Origin: Hexactinellida sp. DTS-2022
Lineage: Eukaryota; Porifera; Hexactinellida
DNA length: 64,000 bases
NCBI GenBank assembly: GCA_028753945.1
Contig: JAPNXP010000018.1
Coordinates: forward strand, 2,543,643-2,607,642
Reading direction: 5' to 3'
Made by a program: the position numbers and the translations under genes. The stretch's first letter is position 1. The number at the start of each line of letters is the position of its first letter. Of the stretch, positions 12,170 to 25,060 are shown one piece after another. Below the pieces are notes generated by a model, which did no database searches, was not told the origin of the DNA, and saw only the letters and a list, made by a program, of their open reading frames with translations.

Positions 12170-12765
12170 ACTTGAACTAAGAAATATTTTTACCATCTTA
12201 TAAAATATCCAAACGTAGTCTATCTGATAGAGCAATGTCTAATATCTAAGGTTGCAGTTAAATTTTCTCGAAACAATACAGCTCCTTGGAATAATCGGAC
12301 TTCAAACTCGTCTTAACGACAACTAATTTCAATTGGAATTTATTGATTGAAAAACCACAATTATTATTTGATAAGATTATAGTGTGAAATGAAAGACAGC
12401 ATGTTATTGAAAGACTTCAAGGCTGTATAATTAGTAACATTTGCAGGAATGTTGCAGATAGAAAAGAATAGCTCAGTATCTAACCTATTTTTAAATATTT
12501 TCATTTTAACTATCGCTATTTTTGGAGAAACATTTTCTGCATTATCACAACTTCGAACCTTAAGAACTTCATCTATCGCGCTCTGTCAACTTTACACACA
12601 AGTTTTATTTTATAGTATTTAAATATCTCCATTTGATAAGACTATCACCTTGTGGTCTGGAGTGGTCTGAAAATTTTTACGATCATTTCAATTTCATTAC
12701 CAGACATAAATTTCCCAAATTTCGCTTGTCAAAATATAATATAAAATATTGTGGTTCTTTAATAT
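12170..12765. repeat. Dispersed repeat, inverse copy of about 36940-37420
   Basis: Long blocks such as CAAACGTAGTCTATCTGATA and GTAACATTTGCAGGAATGTT occur at 36940-37420 as the reverse complement. No ends or TSD were identified. Non-coding. Confidence 0.6.
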
Positions 12766-13104
12766 TATTAATATAATCATAATAAATAGGATTAAATTAT
12801 TGATTTTAAAAAAGTACTTTAATTTATATTATGAATAACTCACAAGATTAGCAGTTTTGAGTAATTATTGGATCATATTGATAAAAAATTAAAACTATTT
12901 TCATAATAATTATAAAGAAATACAAGGTGGTGAGTAACAAATTAAATTTTATGATATAGTCATCATGAAAGTATGTGTGAAGATAAAGTTTCTCAAATAG
13001 TACTCCCAGTTGAGATTGGGTTTATTCATTTCAAATTAGAAGGTATAGTTGATATGAAACACAGGCTAGAAAGATTTACAAGTAGACTATCAAATTTTTG
13101 ATAA

Positions 13105-13285
13105 TCCATAAGTGTCAATGACGTCACAAATTTCAGACCTGAAACGATAGAATAATTCTGATTACACCAAATGATTCCTTGGGGTCGATTTCCCATAGGT
13201 CAATAATATAGTTTATAATGTTATCTGCAACCTAAATGCCTAGTTCAGGGTTTGTGCCGTTTCGTGCCACTGTGCATTGGCCATA
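13105..13285 (-). repeat. Dispersed repeat matching 34390-34545 in reverse, with an empty insertion site
   Basis: Reverse complement of the sequence that surrounds the palindromic MITE at 34108-34396. The ACAGTGGC target is present once here (as GCCACTGT near 13276), so this copy preserves the pre-insertion site. Confidence 0.7.
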
Positions 13286-13813
13286 TATTAGAAATTCCGT
13301 ATGGCAAATGCATTTTACCATTATCTTATAACAATTACTGTTGTAGGTTTAGTCCAGTCAATGTTAAACCTATTTAGAACTGGTACCTGTTAATGTATAT
13401 CATGGGATTTCAACCTGGGGGCGGGACCCCAAGGGGGTCGCGAAGGCTTTATAGGAGGGTCGTGTAAAGTTCCGAGAAATTTACATATAATCGTGTACGC
13501 ATTGTGATGATAATACCATAATAGAATCGTGTTGACTATATGTTGGCAGGGGCGCCGAAAGTGGGGTGGAAGGGTGGGTGTGGACCCACCCTAAAATTAT
13601 TTAGGGTAGGTTTAACCCACCCTGTTAATGCTCGATATTCCAATCAATATTTTTATTCAATTGATTTAAGTAATTGCTGTCATCCAAGATCCAATTTTGT
13701 TTAGATTTGTTCACAATTTGTCACCAAATTCATAGAAGTTCATAGACATTCAGAATGTATAACAAGTATATGTTATCTATAACCCCTCTGGAGGTTTCTA
13801 ATTAATGATTATA

Positions 13814-15203
13814 CAGTGTACTCCGCTTAATTGGGACACCGGTTAATCGGGACAGCCGCTAATTGGGACAACGCCCCAAGAACAGAATGCTTCATTAGAA
13901 GCAATTACTAAATTTTCGGTTAATCGGGACAAACTCCGCTTAATCGGGACAAACTAGCAAAAGCCCCTCACAGACGGGATGGGAGTGTGCTCCTTCTAGT
14001 TCAACTTCCCCAATGTTTAATTTGAGGGAGTGTGCTCCTTCTGATTGCACTATAATTTAACTAGAATTTCAATATTTAAATTACAATTATCATAGTGTAA
14101 TATAATTAAATTATTGTTTGAATTGTGAAGACTTCAAATAGTTTGAATTAATTAAAGATTAATTTAAATTATTACAAATATAAATTAGGACACGTGTAGT
14201 ATTTACGTTGCTATTTTGATTAATACAATAGACATCATCATCATCAACTTGTAAAATGTTCCAACTTCCAAGTGTTTTCATTGCATTTGTATGAAATACA
14301 TATTCAAACACAAAGTAATACAAACCAATCACTAACAGTCATTATCTAGCAGATAGTAGTAGGCTTATGTAATATGTTCTATTGTATTCAGTATACTATA
14401 GAGTAATTACAATATGGAGAAATGGCTGATTTATGTAAATAATCGTTAATATAACGTAGAATTGATTAGCGACCTATTAATTCTAATTGATATATAGAAA
14501 GAACATCCTTATGAGAATACAACCTCTATATTTTCAATAACTAATTCGAATTATTAACGAAAGAGTCACTAGCCCAGAATATATATTTCGATATAACTGA
14601 CGAACAAAAGCTAAATTGAGAAATCTGGCTTCGAGGTGATCATCTCCAAAAAATTCTATGTCTACAGACGAAATTTGAAAACTCTATCCCTAACGGTGTA
14701 GTCAGGCCATCGCGTACGGCCGGCCGGAAGTCCGACAGAGGTAAATTTAGTAGTGGGCACTTATAAATTATAATATAACTATAGTAGGACCCTACTATAA
14801 CGTTTTACTAGAAGAAGCACACTAAAATTTGGTTCAAAATTGGTGCTCGCTCAATAGAAAATTCATATTGATCAGAGATTCGGAACAAATTCTAATAATC
14901 TTTGTCAATACTGATGAGGCAGGACAAAATATCTCAATATTGTCTATTTCTTATTGATTTCAGTAATATCGAAATATACCAGAGATTATTACCTTGTGGT
15001 TCAGGGATATATCAAACCGTCCAGAGAATATTGCGGTTCATTCTATGGGTTTGAGAATAATCAATGATCCGCAGGCATTGGAGGAATTGTTGTAACAGGT
15101 TTAAAACCAAAATTTGTAGGTAATCACTACTTTACAAAGGTTTTTCGCTTAATTGGGACAAGAGGCCTGGAACAAACGTGTCCAAATTAAGCGGAGTAGA
15201 CTG
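13814..15203. mobile_element. pogo/Tc1-type element with CTCCGCTTAATTGGGACA ends, TA TSD
   Basis: The left end CAGTGTACTCCGCTTAAT and right end ATTAAGCGGAGTAGACTG are inverted and flanked by TA (13812-13813, 15204-15205). The motif CCGCTTAAT-GGGACA is repeated subterminally at 13850-13950. No transposase is readable. Inside lies a copy of the GTGTGCTCCTTCTAGT MITE. Confidence 0.75.
13970..14830. mobile_element. MITE with GTGTGCTCCTTCTAGT ends; empty-site copy
   Basis: Left AGTGTGCTCCTTCTAGT near 13985 and right ACTAGAAGAAGCACACT near 14810 are inverted. It is collinear with 20303-20659 plus 21976-22430. This copy has AGGCTTATGTAATATG uninterrupted at 14351-14366, exactly where the second copy carries the fold-back element, so it records the unoccupied target. 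Confidence 0.7.
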
Positions 15204-16079
15204 TATATAATTTCTTTTAGTTACACGTTTTAAAAAATAACGAACACTAATTAAAATTTCAGGCTGAAGTTCCTTTAATATTTTGTCAATTTCAGCCTCA
15301 AAATTCCTTATAAAGGTATTCCTTATAGTTATAAACAAGAAACGTGTATTCTCGTTATTAGTCTTATTGAATTTTTTTTTCATTTTATGTATACCGGGAA
15401 GTATACCCACCCTGATACAAATGAGTTCCGGCGCCCCTGTATGTTGCTGAATTAAGTATTATAAAAAATTATACACTCAACGGCATTAAGTTTTTGAAAG
15501 TTGCTCGCAGTTGTAATCTACATGAAGGAATCCAGGAAAATTTGTAGTTTCAAACTTACACTACGGCACAAGATTCCTGAAGGGGTGTCAATACTGGAGG
15601 TTCGTGGTGGCACTTCCACTGAACAAATTGACATGAAATTGTGTATTTGTACGACAGAGAAATCGGAAAAACGGCAATAGAATTAAAATTAACTACCAAT
15701 AAAAAATTTTTAATTTCAAAGTGTGTTTGCGCCAGATTTGTGGCGGTATGAAAGCTATCTTACTAAGTTATTATTAAAAGGTAATCACATGGTTATCACC
15801 CAATTTGGATAATTAGCCCAGAAGACTCTTGATAAATGCCAAATATACATTTTTCAGGTGCCTGAACGTTCGGAAAATTTAATTGAAATTTGTGATTAAC
15901 AGATAAATAGAACAAGAGCTATGTATATTAGGTCAAACTTCCAAGGATCAGTTTCTAGTGACTTTTGATATCCTTCCAAAGCCGTAGAGTTTTCGAAAAT
16001 TCGGACCAATTAATCAAATTCTAGAGAGAACGAACAAAAATATTTTTGGTTCGAAAACAAGATTTAGGAGAATAGAGCA

Positions 16080-16465
16080 CAGGGCCGTGCCAATGCCAAA
16101 CTGACTAGGTTAAACCTGGGCAGAATTTTTCCAGACCAGGTTCTGACCAGGTCAACCTGGTCATTTAACCAGGTTATGGATTTTAATTAAATAAATAAAA
16201 TTCGTGTAATACACTGAAAAAAGTGGACTCCATCTAGAATCTAGATATTAGGTCTTTTTACTAAATACATGTAATTAAATTTATTATAATAAATCGCTTT
16301 GTTAGTCATAAAGCTATTTAACATTTGGTGTGAAAAATATAATTCAGATCATTTATCAAAATTACTGTGCGTTAAAAATAGAAGAATTTTTGACCATGGG
16401 TAGCAATGATGCTTACTCTAGTTAGGTTTGACCTGGGCAGGTATCAATAGGCTCGCACGGCCCTG
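16080..16465. mobile_element. MITE with CAGGGCCGTGC ends and 5-bp TSD GAGCA
   Basis: Inverted ends CAGGGCCGTGC / GCACGGCCCTG with GAGCA at 16075-16079 and 16466-16470. A related unoccupied sequence at about 10990-11015 (reverse strand) lacks the insert. ACCTGG/CCAGGT motifs recur inside. Confidence 0.7.
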
Positions 16466-16528
16466 GAGCAGGAGGAGATTTTCCGTTTAAAACTCATTAT
16501 TTGGACGAATTTAGGACAAATAGTTAGA

Positions 16529-16716
16529 CAGTCAGGTCTGCTTATTGTGAACAGTTTTTCGTCTGCTTAATATGAAGAACTTATATTATGAACAAGCCCT
16601 AAGGTCCCAATTTAACAACTTACATAGAGTTTGTATTAAGTTGAGTTCGCTTATAAATAAGTCTCTCTATTACAATTTATGGTCCCTTGAATGTTCATAA
16701 TAAATGAACCTGATTG
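16529..16716. mobile_element. Small TA-type MITE, diverged
   Basis: CAGTCAGGTCTGCTTATTG on the left is an imperfect inverse of the end ATAAATGAACCTGATTG, followed by TA. The left TA is not intact. Confidence 0.45.
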
Positions 16717-17826
16717 TATCTAAGTATTAAAATTATTAGATAGAATATTATATTACTAAACATAATCACTATGTAGTGTTTGTTTGGGTACGATCGAGAT
16801 CAAAATTATTCACATGAGCCATAGGATTCGGCTGAAATGGTCAATTATTTAAGAGGGGGGGACAATTAAAAGAAAAAATGATTGGATTACTGTTAATAAA
16901 TCCTAGGATTCATGTATGATATACGTGTATAAGGTATAAATAAAATGAATTTCGACAAAAAATACGTGTTTTTAGTGGAAATTTCTAGTACATTCACCTT
17001 GAAGGGATAAATTCGCTGGCAAACACATCTCTTCCATGGGTTTGGAGCATTTGCAAATTTAACTTCATGATACTGAGCGAGCGAAAATAGACCTTGTAAT
17101 TATATAGAAATCTTGATTATCCGAAATTTGGCTTATCCTCACCCTGACTACGCAAATGGGTGCGAGTACCAAAAAATTGCATTCGAAACGTGACACAATG
17201 TCACCCGTAGTTTCTTAAATGTCGAAAGGCCAAGCGTTTCAAATCAGCTAAATTTAAATCCATAGACGAAAAATCAATGTCATCGACATGTTCTGCCAAA
17301 CTGAATCAGTACAAACTGTTTTCTGGAAACCCAAGGAGATGAATAAGGAATTATATTGGCACTAGGCTCGGTAATGATTCCAAGCTGTTCGTTTTATTCA
17401 TATAATAAAATTGAGGGACTTTGATTATACATTCAGTTAATAATTATTCGGTATACATTCATAAAGTAACTACATATAAATACAAATTAGAAAGCTGAAT
17501 ACGTAGTAAGAGAAAGCACTGAAGAATGTATTTTCCTTTTGAATAAATTAAATGACCTATGTGTTAACGTAGAAAAGCCTTCTTTCAGCAATTGTGTTAT
17601 CCTCATCCAAAAACTGCTGCACTTGTGGTCCCTGGATAACTGGCACAGGGACTTTAAATGACATTTTAGTGGAAATAAACATTTTAGTGATAGGTATTTA
17701 CTAGTGAAGTATTATTGATTTATAGCACAGTAAGGTAACTACCTTCAGTAGGCCAATTTTGACATTCAAATACTCAGAATAAGCTAATACAAAATGTTGT
17801 AGCATAAGTGGATGCAGTGGCGTACA
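16717..17826. other. No gene seen
   Basis: AT-rich; no recognisable coding, RNA or repeat ends. Confidence 0.4.
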
Positions 17827-17905
17827 GGGGTTTATCCAGGAGCGTGACATACGCCTAGAGGCGTATAAATTGGGATAGGTTTGCGTTTAAACACCTTGAG
17901 GACTT
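17827..17905. mobile_element. Partial hAT MITE (left end only)
   Basis: CAGGGGTTTATCCAGGAGCG and CTAGAGGCGTATAAATTGG match the left half of 2541-2731. The right end is missing. Confidence 0.6.
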
Positions 17906-17917
17906 CATGACATGACG

Positions 17918-19262
17918 AAAAATCAAAAATTGCAGCCTATGCCAAAAGTATTTCCCTTTGGAGGCGATGCTAGTTACCCAACCACTAAATGCAGTGCCTC
18001 CAAAGGGAAATGCGTTGGCACAGGCTGCAATTTGGGATTGTTTCAGTTATGGACCAGACAAATATTGAAAGGTGTCAAAAACGTTTCCAAAATTTGTTAA
18101 TCAAAAATCGTAACCCCAGGTGGAAATTAAACGTTCACTTGGCACCTACTTGCCAAGTTTCAGCCGTTCAATTATAAAGCTCTGGCCAGGGCAGCGTCTA
18201 CGAAGAAATAATAAAATCCAAAATTGCAGATGTGCCGACAGAATGTTCCTTTGGAGGCACAATCTTTGGTGGCTACTGATTGGTAAATTGAATAGTGCCT
18301 CCAAAGGAACATGCTGTCGGCACAGCTGAAATTTTGGAATTTTTTCTGTCATCACCACTATGAAGCTGTTAATTTTTTTCAGAAAAGTGTTTCGGAAGGC
18401 AAAGACCCTTAGAGTGGTGGAAGTTTCCATCAAGCTCACTTCATTTTAGAGATATTCAAGTTTCAGTAGAATATAATAGGTGATGACTCAGCATTTTTAT
18501 GTGCGTGTTGGGTGATCACCCAACACCAACTAACCCATAAAATTATATAATTGACAAAATTGTGAAAAACTTTTTTACGATGTCATCATCACCTCAAAGT
18601 GTCAAGACCCACTTGTATAGGTGGTACATGGCATAAGTAGCAATTGATCTATTGAAAGTTTGTTTCTATTTTATATCACATCTGAGATTAATGAAATTTA
18701 GCTAATTAGAATAAATTAAAATTTTGTAATAATTATTAATTTAAATTAAATTTCACTATAATATTTGAATTCAGCGCACTCGATAACCCCAATAATCTAA
18801 TTGGAACCGTTTCTATAAGTTAAACACATTATTACAAGTTCAAACAATAGAATTAGATTTAACAGTTTTACTGAAATTGAAGTATTAGTAAACAAAGAAA
18901 TTTCAACCCCCCATTTATGGCAGAAATTAAACAAATTTTTAATAATTTTCTTCTCCCATCAGACGCAGAATTTTTAAGATGAAGCCAATGGTGGATAAAA
19001 ATTGGGGGTTTAGTAAAACATTTTTTGAGTTATGAACAAGACAAATTTTGAAAGGTGTTAAAAATGTGTCCAAACGTGTTAATCAAAAATCGTAACCCCA
19101 AGTGCAAATTAGAGGGTCCATTCGCAACTAGATGCATAGTTTAGCCCATCAACTATAACCTCTGGCCAGGGCACCGTCTACGGAAAAATAAAAATAATAA
19201 AAATAATTAAGGCGGTGATTTCAATACTGGGCCACTATACTATACTATAGTCGGCACAGTAA
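17918..19262 (+). repeat. Composite non-coding repeat, copy 2
   Basis: Carries two hairpin modules (17918-18045, 18205-18345) and the ordered downstream modules (TTTCAGAAAAGTGTTTCGG, GTGATCACCCAACACCAAC, AACCCCAAGTGCAAAT). It ends with a palindromic minisatellite unit at 19215-19262. No coding capacity. Confidence 0.65.
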
Positions 19263-19554
19263 TAATGATAATAAAATCAATCCAAAAATTGCAGCTGTGC
19301 CCGACGCAATTCCATTTGTAGACACTATATTTGGTCGTTGGGTAATTATTGAAAATGCTGTTGGCACAGCTGCAATTTTGAATATTTTTCGCCATGTCAT
19401 CATCACTATGAAGGTGTTAAATTATTTCACAAAGCTGTTTCAGAAGGCAACGGCCCTTAGTGAATTTGAAGTTTAGTTTTAGCCAACTTCATTTAAGAGA
19501 TATTCAAGTTTCAGTAGAATGTAATAAAAGACCCATTTGTATATGTGGTAAGTG

Positions 19555-19885
19555 CATAGGCGTAGCAACATGTCCCAACGATGGGGGGGCGGACGAAAGA
19601 AGCTTAGCTTCCTTACCAGGTCTCTTAAAAAGTTAACTATATTTATGGGACGCTTAATTAACCCAATAGGGCATGTTATTCGTAGAGTGGATTTCCCGTA
19701 ATTATCACCATGACCTTTATTTAACTCAAAATGATTCCAATAGCGCATTAGGTGAATACTAGTGGATGTCTGCATATTTATCGTAATCTCATGGGGGGGG
19801 GCGGACAAATACAGCGCCCCCCCATGACTAAGCCATTGGGGGGCGGTGCCCCCCCTGCCCCCCCCCCCCCCCAGCTACGCCTATG
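19555..19885. mobile_element. hAT-type MITE, 8-bp TSD GGTAAGTG
   Basis: Inverted ends CATAGGCGTAGC / GCTACGCCTATG and exact duplications GGTAAGTG at 19547-19554 and 19886-19893. The right half contains long C and G runs. Confidence 0.85.
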
Positions 19886-20659
19886 GGTAAGTGACATAAT
19901 GCTCAATTGATAAATTGGAAGTTTGTTCCTATCTTGTATCATCTCTGAAATTAATGCTATTTAGCAATTAGCATAAAAATATTAATAATTTTGCACCAAT
20001 TACAATGTCAAAATAAATGTATTGAGTTTAATTATTTGTCAAAAATAGTAGATAAATGTAATTTGTATATTAAATTAAATTCCGCGACACTCGATGACCC
20101 CTAATAAACAAATTGTAAGCAAGCAATAGAATTCAACTAAATACTTAATTAATTATAATTAATACGTCAATCTATTAACAGTGCAAGATTATTCTTGCAG
20201 AAGGAAATATATTCACCTAATTTGTCGTGGTTATGGAACGTAGAATCTTAGTTTTCTATTAGAAAATAGAAGCCTACTCGATCTCACAAGCTGAATCAAT
20301 AAAAAAGCCCTCACAGACGGGATTGGAGTGTGCTGCTTCTGATTACACTTCCCCAAAGTATAATTTAACTAGAATTTCAATATTCAAATTACATTTCATC
20401 AGTGTAATATAATTTAATTAATGTTTAAATTGTGACTTCAAATGTTTAAATTAATTAAAGATTAATAATTACCAATAGAAATTAGGAATACGTGTAGTAT
20501 TTACGTTACTATTTTGAATAATAGAATTGACATCATCATCAACTTGTAAAATATTCCAACTTCCAAGTCTTTTCATTGCACTTGTATGAAACACATATTC
20601 ACTTACAAACCAATCAATAACAGTCATTATTATCAATTTATCCGAATAGTAGGCTTATG

Positions 20660-21975
20660 CGTGACCTACGTTATAATAAGGCCTATTCAGTGTATCAAAA
20701 TGTGGACTATGGATACTGTCGAAGGCCATTGTAAAATAGAGAGCACTTCTTTATCTCAATTATTAGTAATGGTAGACCTGAATATGTTTTGTAACTATAT
20801 GGGAACATCAGAATATGATATATAGAACCTTTCAGAATTGAAATATGTCATCATTTGATGACGTAATCGTCAATTTTCGTTCGAAATATCATGTTTTAAA
20901 GCCCTGTTTTAACCAGGGTTGCCAATCCAATCCAATCGAGAAGATTTTCGATTGCCGATTGCTGCATTTTTCATCGATTGGATTATCGGTTGGATTGCTG
21001 CATTTTTCATCGATTGGATTGGTTCGATTTATATCGATTGGATTGCAATCGATGAATTTTCATCGATTTTTTCGATTGTTTGTTTTTTCAATTTCTAAAT
21101 AATGGCAAAATTTAAAATGCTCAATTGCTCGTCAATTAAACCCAATAATATATGTTTTAAGTTTGAACATATGATGAAACATAACTCTTTTTGATATAAT
21201 ACTGAGGAGTAAACGATCGAAAAAAATCGGAGAAACAATCCAAAAAAATCGATGATATTTTGGATTGTCGATTGCGATTGGATTGTCATCCGAATAATCG
21301 ATTGTCGAAATTTTGATTGCCGATTGTCCAAATTTGGCTCGATTGGATTGGATTGACGATTGGATTGGATTGGATTGGCAACCCTGGTTTTAACACAGTT
21401 AAACGCGTTATATATGTTCAACATTGGAACATGATGATACCCGGCCAGACCTAGTTAAATAAAATATATCAAAATTATAATAGGAATGTTGACACATTCC
21501 TCGGTTGTCAGGCAAATGTATATTTCCTAAAATGAGCCATAACACCAAAACTATAAATGTTATGTAAACTAGACTACGCCTCATCTATCCGCAATAGGTG
21601 ACTTCCTATTCATCGATAGTACATTTTATTTGCCTTACTTTGATACTTCTTGAGTTTATGAGCTCAGTACCATTTACGGAATACGAGTTAATTATCTCAT
21701 AAACTCAAAAAGTATCAAAGTAAGGCATAGAAAATGTACTATCGATAAATAGGAACGAAAATTGATGGTTACGTCATCAAATGATGACATATTTCAATTC
21801 TGAAAGATTCTATATATCATATTCTGATGTTCCCATATAGTTACAAAACATATTCAGGTCTACCATTACTAATAATTGATAAAAAGAAGTGCCCTCATTT
21901 TACAATGGCCTTCGACAGTATCCATAGTCCACATTTTGATAACACTGAATAGGCCTTATTATAACGTAGGTCACG
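20660..21975. mobile_element. Fold-back element, 7-bp TSD GCTTATG
   Basis: Starts CGTGACCTACGTTATA and ends TATAACGTAGGTCACG. The arms are long imperfect inverted repeats (AAGGCCATTGTAAAAT, ATGATGACGTAATCG). GCTTATG occurs at 20653-20659 and 21976-21982, and once only in the empty copy at 14353-14359. The interior holds a central hairpin (about 21600-21760) and a nested hAT MITE. Confidence 0.9.
20914..21386. mobile_element. hAT-type MITE built of GATTGGATTG repeats, 8-bp TSD GTTTTAAC
   Basis: Inverted ends CAGGGTTGCCAATCC / GGATTGGCAACCCTG with exact TSD GTTTTAAC at 20906-20913 and 21387-21394. Both flanking thirds are iterations of TCGATTGGATTG-like motifs that also form the TIR. Confidence 0.9.
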
Positions 21976-22779
21976 GCTTATGTAATATGTTCTATACTAT
22001 AGTATTCAGTATACTATAGAGTAATTACAATATGGAGAAGATGGCTGATTTACATAAAAACCCGTTAATAAAACGTAGAATTGATAATCTTAATTAATAA
22101 ATAGAAAGAACATCCTTAGGAGAATACAACCTCTATATTTTCAATAAATAATTCGAATTATTAAAGAGTCACTGGACCAGAATACAAATTTCGATATAAC
22201 TAACGAACAAAAGTGAAATTGAGAAATCGGGCATCGAGGTGATCATCTCCAGGAAATTCTATATTTCCTGTCCAAATTTTAAATCTCTCTATCACCAATG
22301 AATTAGTCAGGCCATCGCGCACGGCCGGCCGGCAGGAAGTCCGAAAGAGGTAAATTCAATACTGTGCACTTATAGTATAAAACTAAGTAGAACCCTACTA
22401 TAACGTTTTTACTAGAAGCACACTAAAATAATCACAGGTTGAAACAATAGAATTAGATTAACACTTTTAATTAAACTGAAGTGTTAGTAAACAAAGGGAA
22501 TTTGCAACTCAATTGTGGCACAAACTAAATACAAATTTGAAAATTCGTGCACTGAGAAAGGGTGTAGAATGTAATTCTCTATCGAATGCATATAAATTGA
22601 ATATTCGGGCACCATTTTTGTTACTTTTCTAACAATTAAACAAGTATAAAAATGTGTCCAACAAAGTTTAATCAAAAATCATGACCCCAGGTGCACATCT
22701 GTAACCCATGAGACACCTGTCCTGAAAATTTCAGTTCTTAGTAAATATAACTGTTCTGTGGAGAGGATACGGAAAGATA

Positions 22780-24310
22780 ATTAAAAATATCCAAAATTGC
22801 ATCTGTGCCAAAGCATTTCCCTATGGTGGCACTATCTTTTGGTGGCTACTGGTTGGGTAATTGGTAGTGCCTCCAAGGAAAATCCTGGCGGCACAGAAGC
22901 AAATTTGGATTTTTTAGCCATGTCATCATCACTATGAAGATATTAAAATATTTCAGAAAGGTGTTTCAGAAGGCAACAACCCTTAGAAAGTGGATATTTC
23001 CATTTAGCTCAATTCATTGTAGAAATTTTTAAGTTTAAGTAGAATATAATAGGTGATGAGTCACATTTTTTATGAGCGTGTTATGTGTTCACCCAACACC
23101 AACCAAACCATTCGAAAAAATATAATTCACAAAATTGTAAAATCACATTTTTTATTACGATGTCATCATGACCTCAAAGTTTCAAGACCCACTTGTACAG
23201 GTGGTACGTGGCATAAGGACCAATTGATAAATTTAAAAGTTGTTTCTATCTCATATGACTTCTGAGATTAATGAAATTTAGCCAATTACAGTGGTGTTCG
23301 CCTAATAGCAAGTCGCATTTTGCAAGAAATTTCCTTGCTAATAGGCGAACTTGCTATTAGAGCAGGGTTTTTTAAGGGTCTTCTTGGAACAAAACGCCAC
23401 CAAGATTTCGGGAAGTTACACCACGATTCGGGTCGGCCGCAGCCGCTGCAGTGTTGAGTTACACCATGGCCGCTGCTGAATTACACCAAGGTCTCAACCT
23501 TAAAAAAAAACCTGTATTAGAGGAACAAATTTAACATTAAATGCTCGCTTGGGGACAAAAAGTAACTTGCTAATAGAGCAATATTGCTATTAGAGCAATT
23601 GCTATTAGGCGAACACTACTGTAGTATAAATATTCAATTAATTTATTAATAATATGACACTATGCATCATTATGTACAGCAAAATAAACAAAGTTCCATT
23701 ATTTCCAATTAATATTAATCAAATTGAATTTCAATATAAAATTTGAATTCAGCGAACTCGATACCCCAATAATCTAATTGGAACCGTCTCTATAAGTTGA
23801 ACACTGAGCGAATAAATTATAATAAAATATGTCAGTACACCATTGTGCAAGAATATTCTCGCAGAAGTAAATATAATCACATAATCTGTCGTTGTTATGG
23901 AATGTAAATCTTAGTTTTCAATTAGAAAATAGAAGCCTACTCTATCTCACAAGTGGAATCAATATAATTATCACAAGTTGAAACAATAGAATTAGATCTA
24001 ACACTTTCAATTGAACTGAAGTCTTAGTAAACAAAGGAAATTTGCAACTCAACTGTGGCACAAACTAAGCCTAATTTGAAAATTCGTGCACTGTGGAAAG
24101 TTGTAGTTTTAAATTTTCTATCGAATACAAATAAATAGAATATTCGGGCATCATTTATTGTCTTTTTCCAATATTAAACTGGTGAAAAAGGTGTCCAAAT
24201 AAATTAATCAAAAATGTGACCCCAGGTACACATTTGTAACCAATGAGACTCCTGTCATGAAAATTTTAGTTCTTATTAAATATAACTCTGTTCTTAGTGG
24301 GATCAAAAAT
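22780..24310 (+). repeat. Composite non-coding repeat, copy 4
   Basis: Hairpin module at 22780-22920, then the usual module order to GACCCCAGGTACACATT and GTTCTTATTAAATATAAC near 24290. Interrupted by the TA MITE at 23289-23621. Confidence 0.65.
23289..23621. mobile_element. Tc1/pogo-type MITE, TA TSD
   Basis: Inverted ends CAGTGGTGTTCGCCTAAT / ATTAGGCGAACACTACTG, about 23 bp, flanked by TA at 23287-23288 and 23622-23623. The phrase TTGCTATTAGAGCAA recurs inside, an iteration of the TIR motif. Confidence 0.8.
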
Positions 24311-25060
24311 TAAGATTTCGTGACCAACATCTGGCTAGTTAAGTTTTATGCCTGGTTCTGATACTTTAGGGTATATCTCGCGATTTAAGCTCCCATGCCA
24401 CTCTAGATAGTTTGGGCAAACTTTTTTATAGCGACAAATTCAAAGGGCCTTCGGCAATCATATTGAAAAATTAAGGCCCCTATCTGAACATTTCATAAAT
24501 TGAGATTATAGTGTTTTTTGAACAGTATACAGTAAGTAGTAACTGCACTGAAAATTTCAACTCAATCGAGTCTATTCTATTAATGTAGAAACCTTTTGAA
24601 GATTCTTAGGTAATTTGTCACCATGGGAAGTCCATTCTTTAACTATTCTTTTAAGGGATTTAAAGCATATCTTATCCTATATACATGCAATAACCTTTTA
24701 ACAGGCTACGTAGTATGTCTCCATGTAAATCTCGGTAATAGGCCTAAATTTAGCACGTTGACTATTAGAAAATGAAAAAATCCAGTCAATTGCTACAAAA
24801 TAGTGATAATTATATATATAAAGTGGGCGAATAAAACGATTCTGGGTCAATTTCTTTTGCTTCGTCACCCTCATGTGAGATCCCCAGAAGAGTCAAAGTG
24901 CTACCTCCCATGGTGACAAATGACGCAAGAATCTTCAAAAGGTTTTTACATTAAAAGTACGAGCCCTTCGGTCTCGATCGCTTCGCGACGGATCACTCTC
25001 TCACAAAAGACTCAGATTAAATGCGAAAATTCCAAAAATTTCTAGAGAGGATTATAGTAA
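24311..25060. other. No gene; GC hairpin fragment
   Basis: Mostly featureless AT-rich DNA. At 24963-24995 a GAGCCCTTCGGTCTCG...TCGCTTCGCGACGG block matches part of the 358-bp repeats that flank the LINE. Confidence 0.4.

Larger units (their letters stand above)
13547..15439. mobile_element. hAT-type element (CAGGGGCGCCG ends) hosting a nested pogo-type element
   Basis: Ends CAGGGGCGCCGAAA and TTCCGGCGCCCCTG are inverted. Flanks TATGTTGG (13539-13546) and TATGTTGC (15440-15447) agree at 7 of 8 bases. Apart from the nested element at 13814-15203 the shell is about 500 bp and non-coding. Confidence 0.75.
15500..16720 (-). repeat. Diverged dispersed repeat related to 10900-11430
   Basis: Segments such as GGTGGCACTTCCACT and AACTCATTATTTGGACGAAT match 10960-11420 in reverse orientation. 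It is interrupted by the element at 16080-16465. Non-coding. Confidence 0.5.
20303..22430. mobile_element. GTGTGCT-ended MITE, occupied copy
   Basis: Second copy of the 13970-14830 MITE, inserted in composite repeat copy 3. It is split by the fold-back element at 20660-21975. The right end near 22430 reads TAGAAGCACACT. A short ATAA on both sides may be its TSD. Confidence 0.65.
19263..22770 (+). repeat. Composite non-coding repeat, copy 3, interrupted by nested elements
   Basis: The hairpin module (19275-19385) and following modules run to GCCTACTCGATCTCACAAGC at about 20290, then resume at about 22436 with TTGAAACAATAGAATTAG. A hAT MITE (19555-19885) and the GTGTGCT MITE with its own insertions account for the interruptions. 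Confidence 0.65.

Noticed and set aside
15132..15410. 92-codon minus-strand reading frame
   Set aside because: It crosses the border of two nested transposons (ends at 15203 and 15439) and has no recognisable domain.
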